Assembly (NCBI GenBank): GCA_013396525.1
Contig: VWYX01000395.1
Span: 360,183 to 424,182, forward strand
Direction of reading: 5' to 3'
DNA length: 64,000 nt
Source: Chaetorhynchus papuensis
Lineage: Eukaryota > Chordata > Aves > Passeriformes > Rhipiduridae
In this document: in pieces, positions 1-11,880 of the stretch
Numbering within the stretch: position 1 is the stretch's first letter
Layout: every line of letters starts with the position of its first letter
Position numbers and translations under genes: made by a program
The notes under the pieces: generated by a model
The model's input: only the letters and a program-made list of their open reading frames with translations
What the model was told of the DNA's origin: nothing
The model's database searches: none

Positions 1-17
1 AATGATGCTTTCCAGTT

Positions 18-56
18 AATAAAATAAAACCAGCTGTGCTAGAAATGTGTGTGCTG
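18..56 (+). promoter_or_regulatory. Possible polyadenylation site
   Basis: Two overlapping AATAAA hexamers lie at 18-23 and 23-28. A GT-rich stretch (TGTGTGTGCTG) follows at 46-56, the usual distance for a hexamer plus downstream GU-rich element. If used, a plus-strand transcript entering from the left would be cleaved near 38-46. No coding sequence is visible upstream because the window begins here. AATAAA is common by chance in AT-rich DNA, so this is only suggestive. Confidence 0.28.
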
Positions 57-1050
57 ATTCTATTCCCAGCTCTGCTCATGGATAAGTATTTCAGAGGTTC
101 TTGTGTTCAAGTGCTTCATTTAAATTAATTTTCTGAGAACCTTGGCGGGTAACAGAATCAACACAGAAGGACAGTTAATTCAAATAATCTTTATTTTCCA
201 ATATTAAAATGGTCATTTTTGTAGTAGGTCAACCACACAATTCTCTCTTATAAAGAAATCCCCCCCTCACTGCTCTTTTGCTTACTTTTAAAAATATTCC
301 CCTTGATTAGTAATAAACAGATATGTGGAAATCATAAATAAATATTACTTGCTAGTCCTATGCCTGCTGGCCAAAAAGACCCCCTAAAAATAATGTTTTA
401 AGCAGAAAAACAAGTGGTAAAAATGAGTAAATTAACATTTGACACAGACTCAATAACCTTCTTGCAAAATGAATATTCATTCCCATGGGTCACGAGTCAG
501 TAGAAAATATTTCAGACTATTGAGGAGTGGGAATTCAGTGTTGCTCTTGATCCCTTCAGTGGGGCACAGGTCTCCCTGAATTTGGGTTGTCAGTCATAGA
601 CAGAATTTGGCAGAGGAGCCCAGCCATCAGTCATGAAGAGTTTCTTCAGTTTAGATATAAATAGCTTAGGTGAAGCTTTAGGGCTCTTTATAAAGAATCC
701 GTGAAATCTTTTTCTAATCTGTTACTGACAGATGGAAATACCACAGCCTGTTTTCAGGCCAAAATTCAATGCATGTAGCCTGAGCCAGTTTGGAATATAA
801 AGTGCCAGTTAACTGGCAAATATACAGGAGAAGAGCACTTTTCCTTGGTTCTGGTGTGGGAGGGAAGGTGATTGAGGACCTGAGTGCCTGGAGCACCAGG
901 TCACTGTGTTGTGTGACTCTACAATACAAGCAGTTTCTGTGCCTCAGCTTCTGAATTACCTTTAAAATTAAACATCTTTCCCTTTTGTCCACTTTATTAC
1001 CTTATTTTCCAGGGAAGTTCTTCAGAGTGAGAGGCTGTACTCTGTAGATA
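57..1050. other. Non-coding stretch, nothing recognised
   Basis: AT-leaning DNA with stop codons scattered in all frames. No splice-flanked open block, repeat family or strong motif was recognised. The longest open frame, about 92 codons on the minus strand at 714-992, has no family resemblance and is expected by chance. Confidence 0.6.
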
Positions 1051-1370
1051 CATGGTGGGCTGACTCTGGCCACTGTCCAGCTGCTCACCCAGCCCACTCC
1101 CCTCCTCAGGGACATGGGGATAGGGGAGAAAAAGGGATGGAATAGCTCGTGGGTTGAGATAAGGACAGGGAAATCACTCACCCTTCCCTGGACTCAGCTC
1201 CACTCTGGCTCCGTGGCTTCTCCATCCTCATGCGTATCCCCACTGCACTGTGGTCTCTCTGAGGGGAATCCCTGCTCCAGCCAGTGCCTGGAGCACCTCT
1301 CCTCCTCCTCCTTCTTCCCTGATCTGGGTGCTCCAGGGCTGTTCCTTGGCTTTTACCCCTACTCCTCTAC
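1051..1370 (-). mobile_element. Decayed avian LTR-retrotransposon fragment (ERV-type)
   Basis: Read on the minus strand, several blocks occur in the order I recall from a very common bird LTR repeat. First comes a segment rich in GAAGGAGGAGGAGG followed by GTGCTCCAGGC. Next are GGAGCAGGGATTCCCCT and GTGATTTCCCTGTCCTTATC, and finally a terminal segment ending in AGTCAGCCCACCATG. Spacing between blocks is shortened, so the copy is diverged and internally deleted. No open frame survives that could be retroviral. Family and orientation are from memory of avian genomes and need a repeat-library search. The 158-codon minus-strand open frame at 1228-1704 overlaps this block and is not considered a gene. 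Confidence 0.55.
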
Positions 1371-1442
1371 CTGCCCAGCATTTTTGCCCTTCATTGAACA
1401 CCTTTCCCTGAGGTGCCATCAGCCCAGATGAGGGGTTCGGCT

Positions 1443-1480
1443 GTGTTTGGTGGTGGGACTGGTGTTTGGTGGTGGGACTG
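1443..1480. repeat. Exact 19-bp tandem duplication
   Basis: Two identical head-to-tail copies of GTGTTTGGTGGTGGGACTG (1443-1461 and 1462-1480). The site lies about 70 bp beyond the decayed ERV fragment. Identity between copies implies a recent duplication or length polymorphism. Confidence 0.9.
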
Positions 1481-4400
1481 GTTGTGCCTGGGTGGCTGGA
1501 CCTGCCTGTGTCCTTCTCAGGGCAGCCCCAGCCTCTCCTCTCAGAACCCTCCTGCAGCCAGAGACACCCAAACCAGTGGGATTTTGCATTAAATGGGAAA
1601 CGGGACCCCACAGTAGCTGTTACCACCTGGGATGGGCAGCAAACAGGGAGGCCTGATCCCCAAGAGCAGCCCAGAGCCTGGCTCTTGAAGGGCTGAGGTG
1701 GCATCCTGGGCCTAAGGAAGTAATTTTACAGTGAGACAGTTGATTTTCAGTAGTTTATCGCTGTGCCCAGCTGCTCCTAAGGCAGCTTTAAGGGATCACC
1801 TGGTGGGAACACGGAGTGAGGCCTGGGGTTGTTCCAGGACAGGGACTGCTCAGAGGTGCCCACGCTGGAGATCACAGCAAGTAAAGAGCCACACAAGCTC
1901 CAATGTCCAGGGAATTTTTGTGGGGATGGCCACCAGTCCTTAGGGCCAGGATGTGCTGTGGTCCTGGGCAGAGTTATTCTCGCAGCACGAGAGGGAGGCC
2001 TGGGCAGGGAGCCTTCCCATGGCTCTGGGATGCCATTTTAGAAACCCCATTTTAACTTCTGTTACAGCAGAATGTTGCACTGTGCTGAAAGGATAGCCAC
2101 AAATAAAAACCCCACACAGTGTTATCTCCCCCTGAACTCGTTGGCAAAAGCAGGGTGTTTCATGCTCTCACTAACACAGATGAATACTCTGTCAACACTG
2201 GTGGTACTCTGCTTGCTCTCATGGAAGGCAGCAGATATTATTCTGATAAAAATTTGTCTGGAAAAACTGCTTGGTAGACAACCTCCGTGTTCGCATTTCG
2301 GCCTCTGACCTTCCCTAAACCTTCTTCCAAGCCCTTCTCTCCAAACACCTTATGAGGAAACTCACTTTTCAAAAGCCAGGAGAGCTGCCTTTCATATGAG
2401 GGTGCGGCCAGTGCCAGGAAAGAAACCTCAGTTTATGAAAATTAGTATTACAACTGTCATGCTGCTCTATTTTTAACACAAAATAATAGAAAATTCATTA
2501 CACTGGCACCCCCCTGCCTTGCAGGGTGAGGCTGTGTGATCTTTCTCAACAGACAGAGCACGTGTTTCTTAAAAACCCATTTCTGCAGCCTGGCTCTTTA
2601 GGTAAGGAGATAAAGCCTCCTTTCACAGATTTAACAGTTTTTATTCCCTCAGTTACAACTCACAAATCATTTTGCATTTTATCACTGGGACACCTGCTAA
2701 ATGCTGGGCTAAAATCACTTATTCCTGGTGTCTGGGCCACAAGGAAGTCCACAGATGGTGACACTTGCCAACAACCTCTGCAAATCAATGCTGGACAGAG
2801 TTAAAAATGTTTGCCCCATTCCTTTCCCCATCACCCTCTCCATTCTTAACTTTCACATCTTGAGAAAAATATAGTACTGGTATTAGGGCTCACTTCTGTA
2901 AAGGATTTTAGCAGCCCCCATTTTTAGAGATGGAGTCTCCCAGGTCAGGGAAGGCCTTATTTTCTGAATGCCAAATGCATATTTAAAGGCTGATAATAGC
3001 ATGGGATAGCTCCAAGAATATTATATAACTTAGAGAGAGCCTATTAAAAAATAGAGAGACTTTGCCATTTCAAAAAAAAAAAAAAAGGAGCCTGTGAGAT
3101 TCCCACCATCTGGATGGAGTCTTTTTTCTTCTCAGATGAATTAGTTGTCAGGGGAGGAATTATTTTAGGCATCAAGTAACCCCTGATTGTGAGTGACAGG
3201 CTAACACAGGAGCAGATGCAAGGTTAGTGCAGCCTATCCATTATGTGGAAAGCAGACCCCAACATGTCCCACTTACTGTGCACAGGGACCTGGGTTATTA
3301 AAAGAGTCACTAGAGGTTGCTCAGGCCCTGGAGATGCTTCACACTGCTCACAGCAGATGTTCCTTCACAAGGGAGAGAGCAAACTCTGGGTGCTTGCTGG
3401 GGGTACTGCAGAAGGAGGGTTTGCTGCGCCTGCAGCAGCTCATGGATTTTCAACAAGAAGCACAAAGACAACTTTTTCCCTCAAACAGCCGCCACTGTGA
3501 GAAACTTTCTTAAGATCTGAATTCTGCAGAAATCTCACTCTTGTTTGAGAGTACACTGTGCATGACAGCATCTTGGTGAACCCAGACAAACAGAACAAGC
3601 AGGGAACATTTTGAATACATCTTAAGATAAAATCAGTTGTCACCATCTCCTATTTCAGCTAATGGAAATGTCTTTTTTTTTTTTACCTAAATATGGATAT
3701 CAGTAAATCCCCTTGTCCTTGCAGGCAGCACAAGTCTGCTACAGGAACATTTACCTGCTCAACAATATCATATTTATAATTTTATGCAATAAAACCATAG
3801 CCTGCAATTTAAAAAAAAGCCTTATTAAAGTAGAAGTGTGTTAAATGCTGTCTAGAAACCTGTGTGCCTGATTGCGTGAGGAATTTAAAACTCAAAACCT
3901 GACCCTTTAAATCTTGACAGAGACCCCCACATTTAGCAGAATATCTACATTAGTCTCACATCTAAAACATTTTTTCTTATTTAGTGGATCCAAAGTAAAC
4001 CTGAGTTGTCTTGAGAACAAAAATTCAAAAGTGAAGTGGTAGGCTGTGAAACCTTTTACTGTCTGAAAGGAAAAGAATATCTGCAACAAATAAACACCAA
4101 AAGTCACAAAACAGCTTTTTTTTTTTTTTTCCTAATCTAATATAAAGAGAGCAGATGGTCGAGATAAACAGATACACAAAACATTCATATTGTTGAGATC
4201 TGATCGTTTGCCCTTTAGAGTGCATTGCGGAACTCAAGAGGACTGTGGGCAGCGCCAGCTGAAAGGAAAGAAATAAAAAACAGTGACATCTTGTGGTAAG
4301 TAAAACGCTTTGGTAAGAGAAACCCAGTTTTTCATACATCCTCAAAAATCTAGATGTTAGGCTACAGCTATTTAGGACTTGAGGTGGTGACTTTTCCCCT

Positions 4401-7400
4401 CCTCTGGGTTGTTTTTTGTTGGGTTTTTTTTTTCTGTTTTTGGTGAGCTCCTAAGGGCTGCTGTAGAGAAAGAGCTGTTTCCACCAAGAAACAAGCAGGA
4501 GCTACATTGAGTTTAAATGAATATATATTCATGTCTAGCTGCTCCCTGTGTTGTATATAACAAAAATCACTGGTCTCTGCATCTGGGTTACTGAGGCAGA
4601 AGGTGAGCAACCCTTGACCCCAGTATCTCCCTGCTGAAGTGCTGTGAAGCTGAAGCTGCAGCTCAGGACAGTGTCGCTTCTGGGGAAGGCCACGACAAAG
4701 GAAAAAGGAACATTTTCTTAGAAAAGACTCCTAAAGTGACCCACTCTGCTCAGGCAAGCATCTTCTGTTGGGAATGGAGTTGGGAGTATCAGAACAAGAA
4801 CTTATCAGGTCCTTGCTCTAATTTCTGATACCACAGTTTGACTAAAAATAAACCAGGCAGAGTGACTCTGGCAAAATATTTCTTAAGCCCCACCAAGACT
4901 ACTGAAATCAGCAGGAACTTTTGTCTTTGACCTAAATGAAACAAGACTTCAACCTATTATTATCCAACATTTTCTGTCTTACTCCAGAGTTTCTTCTTAA
5001 ATCATGTGATTTCTTCGCCAGGGCAGGTGGCAGTAATAATATAATAAAAGCTTGGTAATTATTTTAGGTGCCATGGGCTGTCTGGTACAGTATCTCCCAG
5101 TGAGTAACAAATACTCTGAAGTTACTCCATTAATTTGTTCCCTTTGATTGCTTTTGAGATAAGAGAAGAATGTCACAGGTTTGGGGTTTTTGTGATTAAA
5201 AATTCATTTTAAGTACCTGTGAAGAAAAGCTTCCAGATTTCTTGAGATATGCCAACTTTATTTCTTGACAATAGAAGAATGATGAGAAGAAGGAGGTATT
5301 TTGTGGGACATTCCAAAGCTCTAATTAAGAATTCTTGGAAACTGTCAAAATGAACCTTAAGGTTAACACAATTCCTGGTCCTCATTCAAGGGTATTAGAA
5401 TTAAAATAATTGCGTGCCTTTTTCTGCAGTGGGTTCTTCATCCTGAGCAATAAACACAACTCTTTGCCATAAATGATAGGTCTACAAAATTCTGAACTTT
5501 GCCAAGAGGAAAGAGGAAAACCTTTTACATCAGGAAAAAGTTACAGGTAACTTCTGGCCAAACCACGACTAACCCGATTTCCATTCAGCTTCACGTCCTA
5601 AATAGACAAATACTTGCTTTACAATACAATCGAAACAAATACATTTCCTTTTTTATACATAAAAGCACATGTTTAAAACCAGCAGGCTGTATTTTCTGTT
5701 TGACCGCTTCTTTGCCACTGAAAATGTTGGCAGTACATACACTCAACACCCGAAAATTGAAGTTACACAGAATGATGATTTTTTTTCTGAAAAAGAAGGG
5801 AAAAATACTTGAAAAACACTTCCATTGTTATTCTAAATAGAAAAGCAAATATGTTGTCCTAATTTTTTTTTTTTTGTAGGTGACTGGGAAAATAGCAGTT
5901 CAGTGTAACTCAGGATGTTTGTCTTTTCCTGCAGGAGGCTTTTGCAGAGCGTAATTCTTTACTAATGTAGCAAGTGAAAAGCAACAGGTTGCAATTCCTC
6001 TGTAAGACAATGAACAGTCTGTGAAGACGCTGTTGATCCCTACAAGCACCAATACTTTGAATATTAAGGATCAGGCATTGCATTTGACCAAGTGTCTTGA
6101 AGTTTATTGGAACCTGCACTGGCACTCCATCACTTTTGGTGCTCAGATTGTCCCAATAACCATTCCAGTGAGGGAGAGAAGACTCCAAGTCTCCCTAATG
6201 TCCTTTTCTACACACTCTCTTATCCGACTGATCAAAATCCAGCTGTTTGCTGGAGGCAGAGCAGGGGCTGCACTCCCAACCAGCTCCACACCAACCCCCA
6301 TGGTCAGCACGTGATCTCAGGATGTATGAAACTCATATTGCTGGAGAAATGAGGAATATGTTGAGGTATGGTAGTGCTCACCAGCTGCTGGTCTTTATTC
6401 AGCGATGGTTTCCCAAGTACATGGGACTGTTTCAGGTAAAGAGCTAATTGGTTTAATCTGGATTTTTGGGAAAGGTGGTGTTGTACTTTCTGAAGGATGC
6501 AATAAGTGATACAATAACCCACGGCATAAAAATAAATGTGCTTGTGTATGTTTAAAAGCAGACCCTGTTTCTTAGGTGGTGGAAGGTCAGTATAATGCAG
6601 TTTGGCCAGAAATTGTTCACACCTTAAGCTGCTCCTTCTCTTGGCTCTCTGCTCAATGTTGAATGTGCCTTACACCATTAAAGGGGTGATAGAACAGATC
6701 CGTTGTCTCATCGTAACCCAGCTGCCTCTACTTTTTCCTGTTAGGAACATGGTGCTGTTTCCCAAGCAGCTAAAATGAGCCATATTTTTCTCCCAGGCAC
6801 TTCCCCAGCAAATGAAACAAGAAGATGTCGTGGTCTCTGCTGATGGGAATCAAATCCCACATCGAGACACAGAGCTCAGCTGGAAGAGCATCAGGCTGCT
6901 AAAAGATCAAAAATGAATCATTATTTTACTATTTCTAACCTTTGTGCTGGGAAAATATTCCCCAGGCCTAAACCACGACAGGGGCTTTCAGACCTTGGTG
7001 GGTATTTAGTCACTTTAACACCAGGAAATATTTGATCATGACATCACTGGAGGAGCTGATGGCCGCCTGTGACCACAGCAAGTGAATGGGCATTTTACCA
7101 GTGTGCACAGGCCACTGCACGGATTAGGAGCATTTTAGTCACATTTAGGTAATTTTTGTCCATAAGGCAGTGGTCTGAGTCACAGGAACTTTCTTAGGAA
7201 ACCTAAAATGACCTGTTTGTTTGCTCTCCAGACTGAGATTCTACCCAGATCCATACGCAAGGTGTGAAACAGACCTTTGTCACCTCTGAATTACTTAGTC
7301 TTGGTTTTATTTCTAAAAACGGAAAGCGAACCTTGGTGAAATGTTTAAAGTCAGGCCTGTACAAACCTGGGGACATGTTTCTCATAAAGTCTCCCGTAGG

Positions 7401-8030
7401 AAATGCCAGGATCTGCAAATAAAATACAAAATCACTAGGAACAATCGAGGATCTAGGAAGAGGTGAGAGATGCCTGGGGAGAAAGAGAGCAAATGGGCTC
7501 CCACTGCAAGTACAAACAGATTTATGGCTTCTCTAACCTGCTTTTGGAACCCAGTGCTCCACAGGGCACTATCCTGCTGGCTGCAGTTGCCAGATCACAT
7601 CACACTTTGGCCCCAATCCCATTTTATAGCCATAACAAGAACAGGGGAGGTGGTCAGTGGCCTCACAGGAGATTTGCTTTTCAGTGCTCTGTTAAACACG
7701 TGCAAAGAGGCTGAGGGCCAGTGACAGAGCCTGTGGAAGGACCATTCTCACTGTGGCAGCTGGGACATTTTCATACAGAATGAAGGGTTAGCACAACGCC
7801 TACGTGGGTGGCAGACCTGGATTAGAGTTTTCCCTGCTTGAGGGATGCTCCGCGGCCTGTGGCTTGCTCTGTATGCTGTTTTCCCACTAACATGGTTGTG
7901 CTGTTCAGAAAAAAACCTCAGCAATTGCCAAGCCAAGGAAACTGCTTTTGTGTGGTTGCTTTCTCTAGCAAGCAGACAGAAAAGGAGAGCCCTGAAAACT
8001 GTCCCTGTTTTGCATTAACCGTGTCAAATG
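1481..8030. other. Gene-free stretch with scattered homopolymers
   Basis: No convincing exon, RNA gene or interspersed repeat seen. It contains an A15 run (3072-3086), a T15 run (4116-4130) and a T13 run (5863-5875). T-rich and A-rich islands typical of vertebrate intergenic or intronic DNA are also present. A weak CTCF-like motif at 4283-4299 is listed separately. Open frames here (up to about 113 codons at 5499-5840) show low-complexity Lys/Phe/Ile-rich translations that fit AT-rich chance frames. Confidence 0.55.
4283..4299 (-). promoter_or_regulatory. Weak CTCF-like motif
   Basis: GTGACATCTTGTGGTAA matches 12 of 14 positions of the reverse CTCF core consensus SYGCCMYCTRSTGG. The mismatches are at positions 4 and 10. 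A near-identical 17-mer occurs at 10065-10081. Such a match is expected by chance at this window size; listed because of the paired occurrence. Confidence 0.15.
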
Positions 8031-8076
8031 CAACCCCTTCCAACCCAAACCATTCTATGATTCTATGATTCTATGA
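8031..8076 (+). mobile_element. 3' end of a CR1 LINE (5'-truncated)
   Basis: The sequence CCTTCCAACCCAAACCATTC is followed by three direct copies of the octamer ATTCTATG (8052-8059, 8060-8067, 8068-8075). This is the hallmark 3' terminus of chicken-repeat-1 LINEs, which end in short octamer repeats instead of poly(A). Only the last 45-55 bp are recognisable. The element is severely 5'-truncated or its upstream part has decayed. No reverse-transcriptase coding remains. It is the strongest single pointer to a bird or other reptile-lineage genome. Confidence 0.85.
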
Positions 8077-9120
8077 AAACATCCTGTCCACTGGTGGAGG
8101 GGACACCTGAATCTGAATTTTTCACACCCTCAATGACTTTCTGAACCATCATTTGACAGCAGAAGACAGCAATTTTCACCCTGAGAATTTTGAATTCTTT
8201 CCTGAATGCTGGCACAGGTTTACCCTTTGGCCTGTTAGCTGGGGTACCTGGGGGCTGATCCCTCCTAGGGGCACAAAAAAAGAAGCTGAAGCTAGGCTTC
8301 TTGTGTCCAGGATGTTTGTTCTCCTTCTTCCTTCCAAAAGGCTGAGAAAAAAGAAAAACAAAATTAACCAACAAAAAAGCCAAACCGCCCTTGCAGCCAA
8401 TTACCTACAATTGCTCGACTTTCATTCTGCTCTGGAAGCCAGAGGAGCCAGGTTCTCCCCGGATAAATTTGCAGCTGCTGTTGACAAGCTGAGATCAGCA
8501 ATGCAGACTCTTCAGGTACATAAATTGATTTCCAAGTCATGACACAGGAGGGACATGTCAAGTCCATCAATTATTTAGTGTCGAGTCCATCAATTAATCC
8601 ACCAATTAGTGGAAATATTTTATCAATCAAGTTTAAGCAATGACTTTTCTGTGAGTTTTTAGGTACTGTTGCTGCACACATGTAACCACAGACAAGCAGT
8701 AGGATATATCCCAGAGACATTCCTTATCCCTGGATGTTGCAAGACTGGAATCAAGGTAGAACCTACCCTAGGAAAAGCAATCCAAAAATATGACCTTCTA
8801 TGCAGGCAAGGAGTGCAGAGTTGCTTGGGTTTTATTCCTTAATTGCTTTTTTCTGGAACATTACCCAGGCACTGTGTTTTCCTAGGCATGCCTTTCTCAG
8901 CCTGTTCAGAAGTAGCAAAGTCATGCGGCTGACTTCCTGCTCGTTAAAAGAGGAATTCCAACAGATAAGTCAGTCATTGAAAGAAAAATAATTGTTAAAA
9001 ACAAGACAATTGATGAAATAATCATCAATGATAAACTTCTAATTGTAGGGTTTATCTCCTCTCTGCCTCTCACCACCTGTTACAGATTGGATGGCTTATC
9101 ATCATTTTCTTGTTTATTAC
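8077..9120. other. Non-coding stretch with an imperfect local duplication
   Basis: No gene recognised. The block AGTCCATCAATTA occurs at 8561-8573 and again at 8584-8596, an imperfect local duplication of about 23 bp. A 129-codon open frame at 8153-8542 (+) has no recognisable family, no splice context and a Lys/Asn-rich middle, so it is treated as chance. Confidence 0.5.
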
Positions 9121-9430
9121 TGATATCCCAGGTGAGTAATATGCAGGAGGGTGTATTCCAGGAGTACAATGCAGAGGAATTGTGTGAGCAACCATTTATT
9201 GGGATTAATGAGTGCAAGGACAATAATAGCTGCATGGGAGGGTTGCAGTAGTGCTGGCAATAGTCATGGAGAGAAGGACACCTGAGACAATGATTTGATT
9301 AAACATAAAAACCCCATCTTTTATAAACGTCCATCCACATTTCTGGCTAAACCTGACGTGCCTCTTAACCCCTCTCTCCCCCTGGTGTATGTGCCTTACA
9401 CTTTGTAAAATCAGCATCAGTAGAATTTCC
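9121..9430 (-). mobile_element. Possible degraded solo LTR
   Basis: On the minus strand there is a good TATA box (TTTATAAAAG, plus coordinates 9318-9327). About 125 nt downstream lies AATAAA (9195-9200), followed by a GT/CT-rich tail. This is the spacing of promoter, R region and poly(A) signal in retroviral LTRs. A terminal CA could correspond to TGATATCCCA beginning at 9121. I could not find the matching opposite terminus or a target-site duplication. Ends are therefore approximate, and a chance arrangement is possible. Confidence 0.3.
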
Positions 9431-10064
9431 ATTCATCCAAATTTGCTTGAAATGGAGCAATTAGCAGCTAGTAAAAAATTCCAGACTCCACAGAGGAACA
9501 TTTTAACCAATCCAGCTAGTGAAGCTCCTAGGGAACACCAGTGTAGTTTGGTTTTGCAAGTGTTTCTTAGGCAAAAAGAACCCCAAACCAAAAAAACCCT
9601 GAGTGTCTTCAGATTGTGTCTTTAGCACCCGTGAATTTCTACAGAGGTCAGAGGTGGACTGTAGATATTTGCTGTGGTCAAGGATGGCAGAAACCCATCC
9701 AAGAATTTTCTTTTCACTCTGTGTGTATTTTGACTTGCTTGAGCTCCAAAAACTCAGGAATCCTGTACTAAATCATACAATATTTTCTTTCATACTGAAT
9801 CCCAAAAGATCTCAACTCTTAAATTAGCTGCTGACAGCCACACCAAAGCAACAGTGATTTCAACACTCCAGGCCATTCCTTAAGGAAAGTAAACCTTCCT
9901 AAAGGTGTGTGGTCTAATATGTGATTTTTTTTATGATTAACGCTTTTTTTCCCCTTTTCTTCCTCTGTAAATTCTTGTATAATTCTGTAGAATTCATCCC
10001 AGACAGGTACATTATTACACATCTACACTGCTTATATGATAAACACTTTAATTTTAAATCACAA

Positions 10065-10081
10065 GTGACATCTTCTGGTAA
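10065..10081 (-). promoter_or_regulatory. Weak CTCF-like motif, second copy
   Basis: GTGACATCTTCTGGTAA differs at one base from the 17-mer at 4283-4299. It matches 12 of 14 positions of the reverse CTCF core. It may be chance or a relic of a shared repeat. Confidence 0.15.
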
Positions 10082-11787
10082 CTGGGTGCCCCCTTCCATG
10101 ATGACTTCTTTGGAAAACCTAGTCTTTGTCTGTAAAAATGTGATTTCCAGTACTCTGCAAAGAGATATACATATACATAAACATATACAAGTTTTCTTTA
10201 AAAAATAAATAAACTTTATACATAAAAAGTGCCTATGACTCAAAATAGTTGCCATGAAATGTTTCAGAAGACTTTCTGAAAGAGAAAAGGAACTGGTGGT
10301 TGAGAAATGGTCTTTGTTCACAGTCCAGATTGCTGTCACCCTGGCTGTCTGGATGATGGAGGGAAAACCTGTTTCCATTCTCCAGCAGCCAGACTTTCAA
10401 GCTGGGAAGTTCTCAGGGGGTTTTGACCCAGCAGATGAAAGTGTGGAACTGAGGAACTGATGCCTCGGCGTGACACCAAAGTGGAGCACCAGCACAGCAC
10501 AATTTGTGGAATGGCCTCAAAAATGTTGGCATTTTCTTACTGCAATTGTTTCATTCTCTCTTGCTCTGGGCACCTTTCTCTGCAATCCAAACAAAACTGC
10601 CAGGGATTAGGCTGAGTCCACTCGCTGCTAATATTTTAATCCTTTTGCAGCTCACTGCCCATAGCTGAACTAAGTGCTGGTCAAGTGCCATGTCAGTAGT
10701 TCAATGGAATTCAGACTTTGGCACTCTGAAAAAGGCAACAGATGTGCTTTAATGATTATCTAATAACTTGTATTTTGTTTTCAGTTTGCTGTGCTAATGA
10801 AATCTAATCTCGTTGACCCAACAGACAAAACCGTAACAGTAGGGACATGAATGGCAAGACAAAGGACGTGAACAATGCCACACTTTGGAAAAGGTCCAGA
10901 AATCCAAGAGCTGCGAAATGTACTGGGAGCAACCGACAGGTTGACTTCCATTTCCATGAGAAGCTGCAAAAGTTACCTCTGCAACCTGTGAATTAACTAT
11001 GGGAATATGAGTTCAACATGCCTTCAAATGAATGTTCTGGATAATCAACACTTTTCCTGGGATGGGGAAAAACCAGAGCAACATTTCTGTTAGGAATCAG
11101 TAAACATTCCAAGTGTCCAGATTACAGGGTTAACCCTGGACTGCTTCACTGAGGAGGTGTGTAAAAGACTCATTCAGTTTATGATGACTGGCTTTACACA
11201 TGAAATTATGACACTGCAGGATGCAATGTATTTTAAGACTTGTGGTCTCCAGTTTGTGTTCAATGACTGCCAGGCCATGTACTGGGCCTGAGGAGTAATT
11301 AACTGGCCTAGAAAAGTAATTAACAAAATAGCATTTAAACAAAACTGGGGCTGCTGTTGGAGGCATAAAATCTAGGGATTTGCAAATCAACTGGACTTAA
11401 ATTTTGTCACCCTTTCTCAGATGCATCTGGATGTTGTGGCAGTGGAGTTCACTGTTTGCCACCAGCCTCTGCTGCTCCGATGCTCTGTTTAGGAGCAAGT
11501 GCTGAACTCCTGCTCTTCAGGGATTTTCATGGGAGTGAAGCATCTCAATGCTTTTGTGGAGCTGGTGCAATTTTTTAAATTACCAGAACTGCCCAGGAAA
11601 TAATTGCAGCAGCATACAGAACTGTAAACAAACACTGTTTCAGAATTGTCCCTTAGCCCCTGCTGTCACTGTTCTGCTGGTCCTTTTCCTAGACCGTAAA
11701 AGTCTTCTTTAGGAGAAGCTTAAAAATATCTTGAGAAGGGAGAAAACAAGCAGCTCTCTAAAATACAGGTTTTACTGAAGTGCTGAT

Positions 11788-11880
11788 ATATGTAGTATTT
11801 TAATGTAGTAATATTTTAATATTTGTAATACTTGGAATATTTTAATAAATTATATTTATTGTTATTTTTTATTTCTAATG
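11788..11880. repeat. AT-rich degenerate repeat block
   Basis: About 90 bp of almost pure A/T. AGTATTTTAAT, AATATTTTAAT and GAATATTTTAAT recur at short intervals, then a TTTATT-rich tail follows. It is a low-complexity repeat with no coding potential. Confidence 0.6.

Noticed and set aside
1228..1704. 158-codon minus-strand frame
   Set aside because: It overlaps the decayed ERV fragment and the 19-bp duplication. The composition is repeat-derived, with competing plus-strand frames.
8153..8542. 129-codon plus-strand frame
   Set aside because: Begins just after the CR1 tail. Contains a Lys/Asn-rich low-complexity middle and has no recognised family.
9914..10378. 154-codon minus-strand frame
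   Set aside because: AT-rich low-complexity translation (Phe/Ser/Lys/Ile), no domain or splice context.
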